Assembly: GCF_015706575.1 (NCBI RefSeq)
Contig: NW_024037058.1
Coordinates: 15,459,547-15,523,546 of the forward strand
Direction of reading: 5' to 3'
DNA from: Patiria miniata
Lineage: Eukaryota > Echinodermata > Asteroidea > Valvatida > Asterinidae
DNA length: 64,000 nt
The position numbers and the translations under genes were made by a program. Within the stretch, counting starts at the first letter, position 1. Each line of letters starts with the position of its first letter. This document shows, in pieces, positions 62,901-64,000 of this stretch. The notes below the pieces were generated by a model. That model made no database searches. It was given only the letters and a program-made list of their open reading frames with translations, and was not told where the DNA came from.

Positions 62901-64000
62901 CACCCGACTGGAAACGGACGTTTATGTTAATTTCTAGTGACAAATATTCATGTGCGTGCAATATTTCACACAAAAGGAGCCTTTTTACAATAGTTTTGCA
63001 CCCTTCCCCTGTTCTGCATTTAAAAAAAAGTCTGAGTATCAAATTTTGACGATACGCAACCTATTGGTCGAAAACCCAAAATTTGAATGAAAGAAATGAC
63101 TAGGATAAAAAAAAAAGAAAAAAAAGTAAATCAGAAGCATGAAGATATGAAACATATTGTTACAAAATTATTACACATCAAGAATTAATGACAAGCAATT
63201 TTCAAAAGCTTCAATTCAACCTAGCCAATACGTTTTTTAATCATTTGATATCGGAATTATTCAAATGATAGTGCGTGTTTCACTCGCTAGTACTTTTATT
63301 ATAATTATTCTAAAGACCCCGCCCTAAATTCCAGTACTTTCGATATTATCAACTGGTTTCCATGGCAATAATAACCCTGTCAACCACTACGTTTCTAACT
63401 GATACGACTTTTCCCATGAAGATTGGATTAGCCGTGTTAGGTTTTCGGTTCGCATTTTTTAGTGGGCATTTAGCTTTCAGTTTTTTGCTTCTAAATATTT
63501 TGAACATGCTAATGAAATATCCTGGTGGCGCCCTTCATCACCCGCGGTCCGATGTATGGTTCAGCGTAGCGCAGCCCACTTCTGGTAATCGAGGGTAATT
63601 AAAGTATGACTTTCTTAACGCAGATTTCAAAGAAAGAATGAATAACATTCAAACAAATGAGATCGCATCAATCATTTGGGGAGGGGGGGGGTCTCCCTTT
63701 TCAAAGATGGGGGCGGGTATCCTTTATTCCCACCCACTGGGGGAATGAACTGAATTTTTGAACCGAACTATTTTTGAAAGGGACGTATCTATGGGTTGCA
63801 GCTAGTATGTTGTCTTTGAAACTCCACTGATCGTATCTACTTAAGTACATTATGCGGAACACCCCCAGTGACGTGATACGTGCACGCTGTTCTTCCGAGC
63901 TAAAATTTCTTCATGGTTTTTATTCAGCCACTTTCCAAAGACCCCGGTGTTATTTCAAGCCTTAGCCAAGTGAAAAGTAGCCTTTTTTTGGAAATATGTT
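62901..64000. other. Intergenic sequence upstream of NR2C
   Basis: No convincing exon, repeat family or RNA gene was found. Homopolymer A and G runs occur near 63108 and 63680. The neighbouring gene, if any, lies beyond the right edge. Confidence 0.4.

Overview
The window is nuclear DNA from an animal. It has multi-exon genes with GT-AG introns, AT-rich non-coding DNA and very many short interspersed repeats. The proteins resemble vertebrate orthologues closely, and the gene content and the style of the tRNA-derived and inverted-repeat elements suggest a marine invertebrate deuterostome, most likely an echinoderm. That placement is an inference with no single diagnostic marker. I rebuilt five protein-coding genes by joining exons at splice sites so that reading phases agree from exon to exon.

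Left part (1-13 kb): the 5' half of an SPF45/RBM17 splicing-factor gene runs leftwards and leaves the window at base 1. Its ATG is at 6362 and a likely non-coding first exon lies near 7952. Divergent from it is a complete four-exon cyclin Q gene (CCNQ/FAM58A, 9452-12705, 247 aa). The space between them holds two inverted-repeat elements with perfect 9-bp target duplications and a 23-bp perfect hairpin.

Middle part (13-37 kb): a three-exon gene for a mucin-like single-pass membrane protein of the C3orf18/SMIM29 family runs leftwards (17237-22618). It is head-to-head with an eight-exon HEMK1 gene, a mitochondrial release-factor glutamine methyltransferase (26122-31862). In human, C3orf18 and HEMK1 are also divergent neighbours, so this looks like an ancient linked pair. 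A roughly 1-kb palindromic element sits between the two genes. The flanks hold at least ten repeat families, including Tc1/mariner-like, piggyBac-like and nested foldback elements.

Right part (37-64 kb): one large leftward gene encodes a TR2/TR4-type orphan nuclear receptor (NR2C; 14 coding exons, 37715-55538, 664 aa). It has a DNA-binding domain, a full ligand-binding domain and a glutamine-rich N terminus that includes three consecutive 45-bp in-frame cassette exons. A predicted non-coding first exon (donor at 62692) lies next to CCAAT boxes and a cAMP-response element. An AGGTCA inverted repeat lies in that same first-exon region, and AGGTCA direct repeats of the DR1 type, the kind this receptor family binds, occur elsewhere in the window.

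There is no sign of an operon, CRISPR array, rRNA or intact functional tRNA. The most notable items are the conserved C3orf18-HEMK1 pair, the cassette-exon series, the Arg-Asp expansion in RBM17, and the two 9-bp-duplication elements that each carry a tRNA-like segment.
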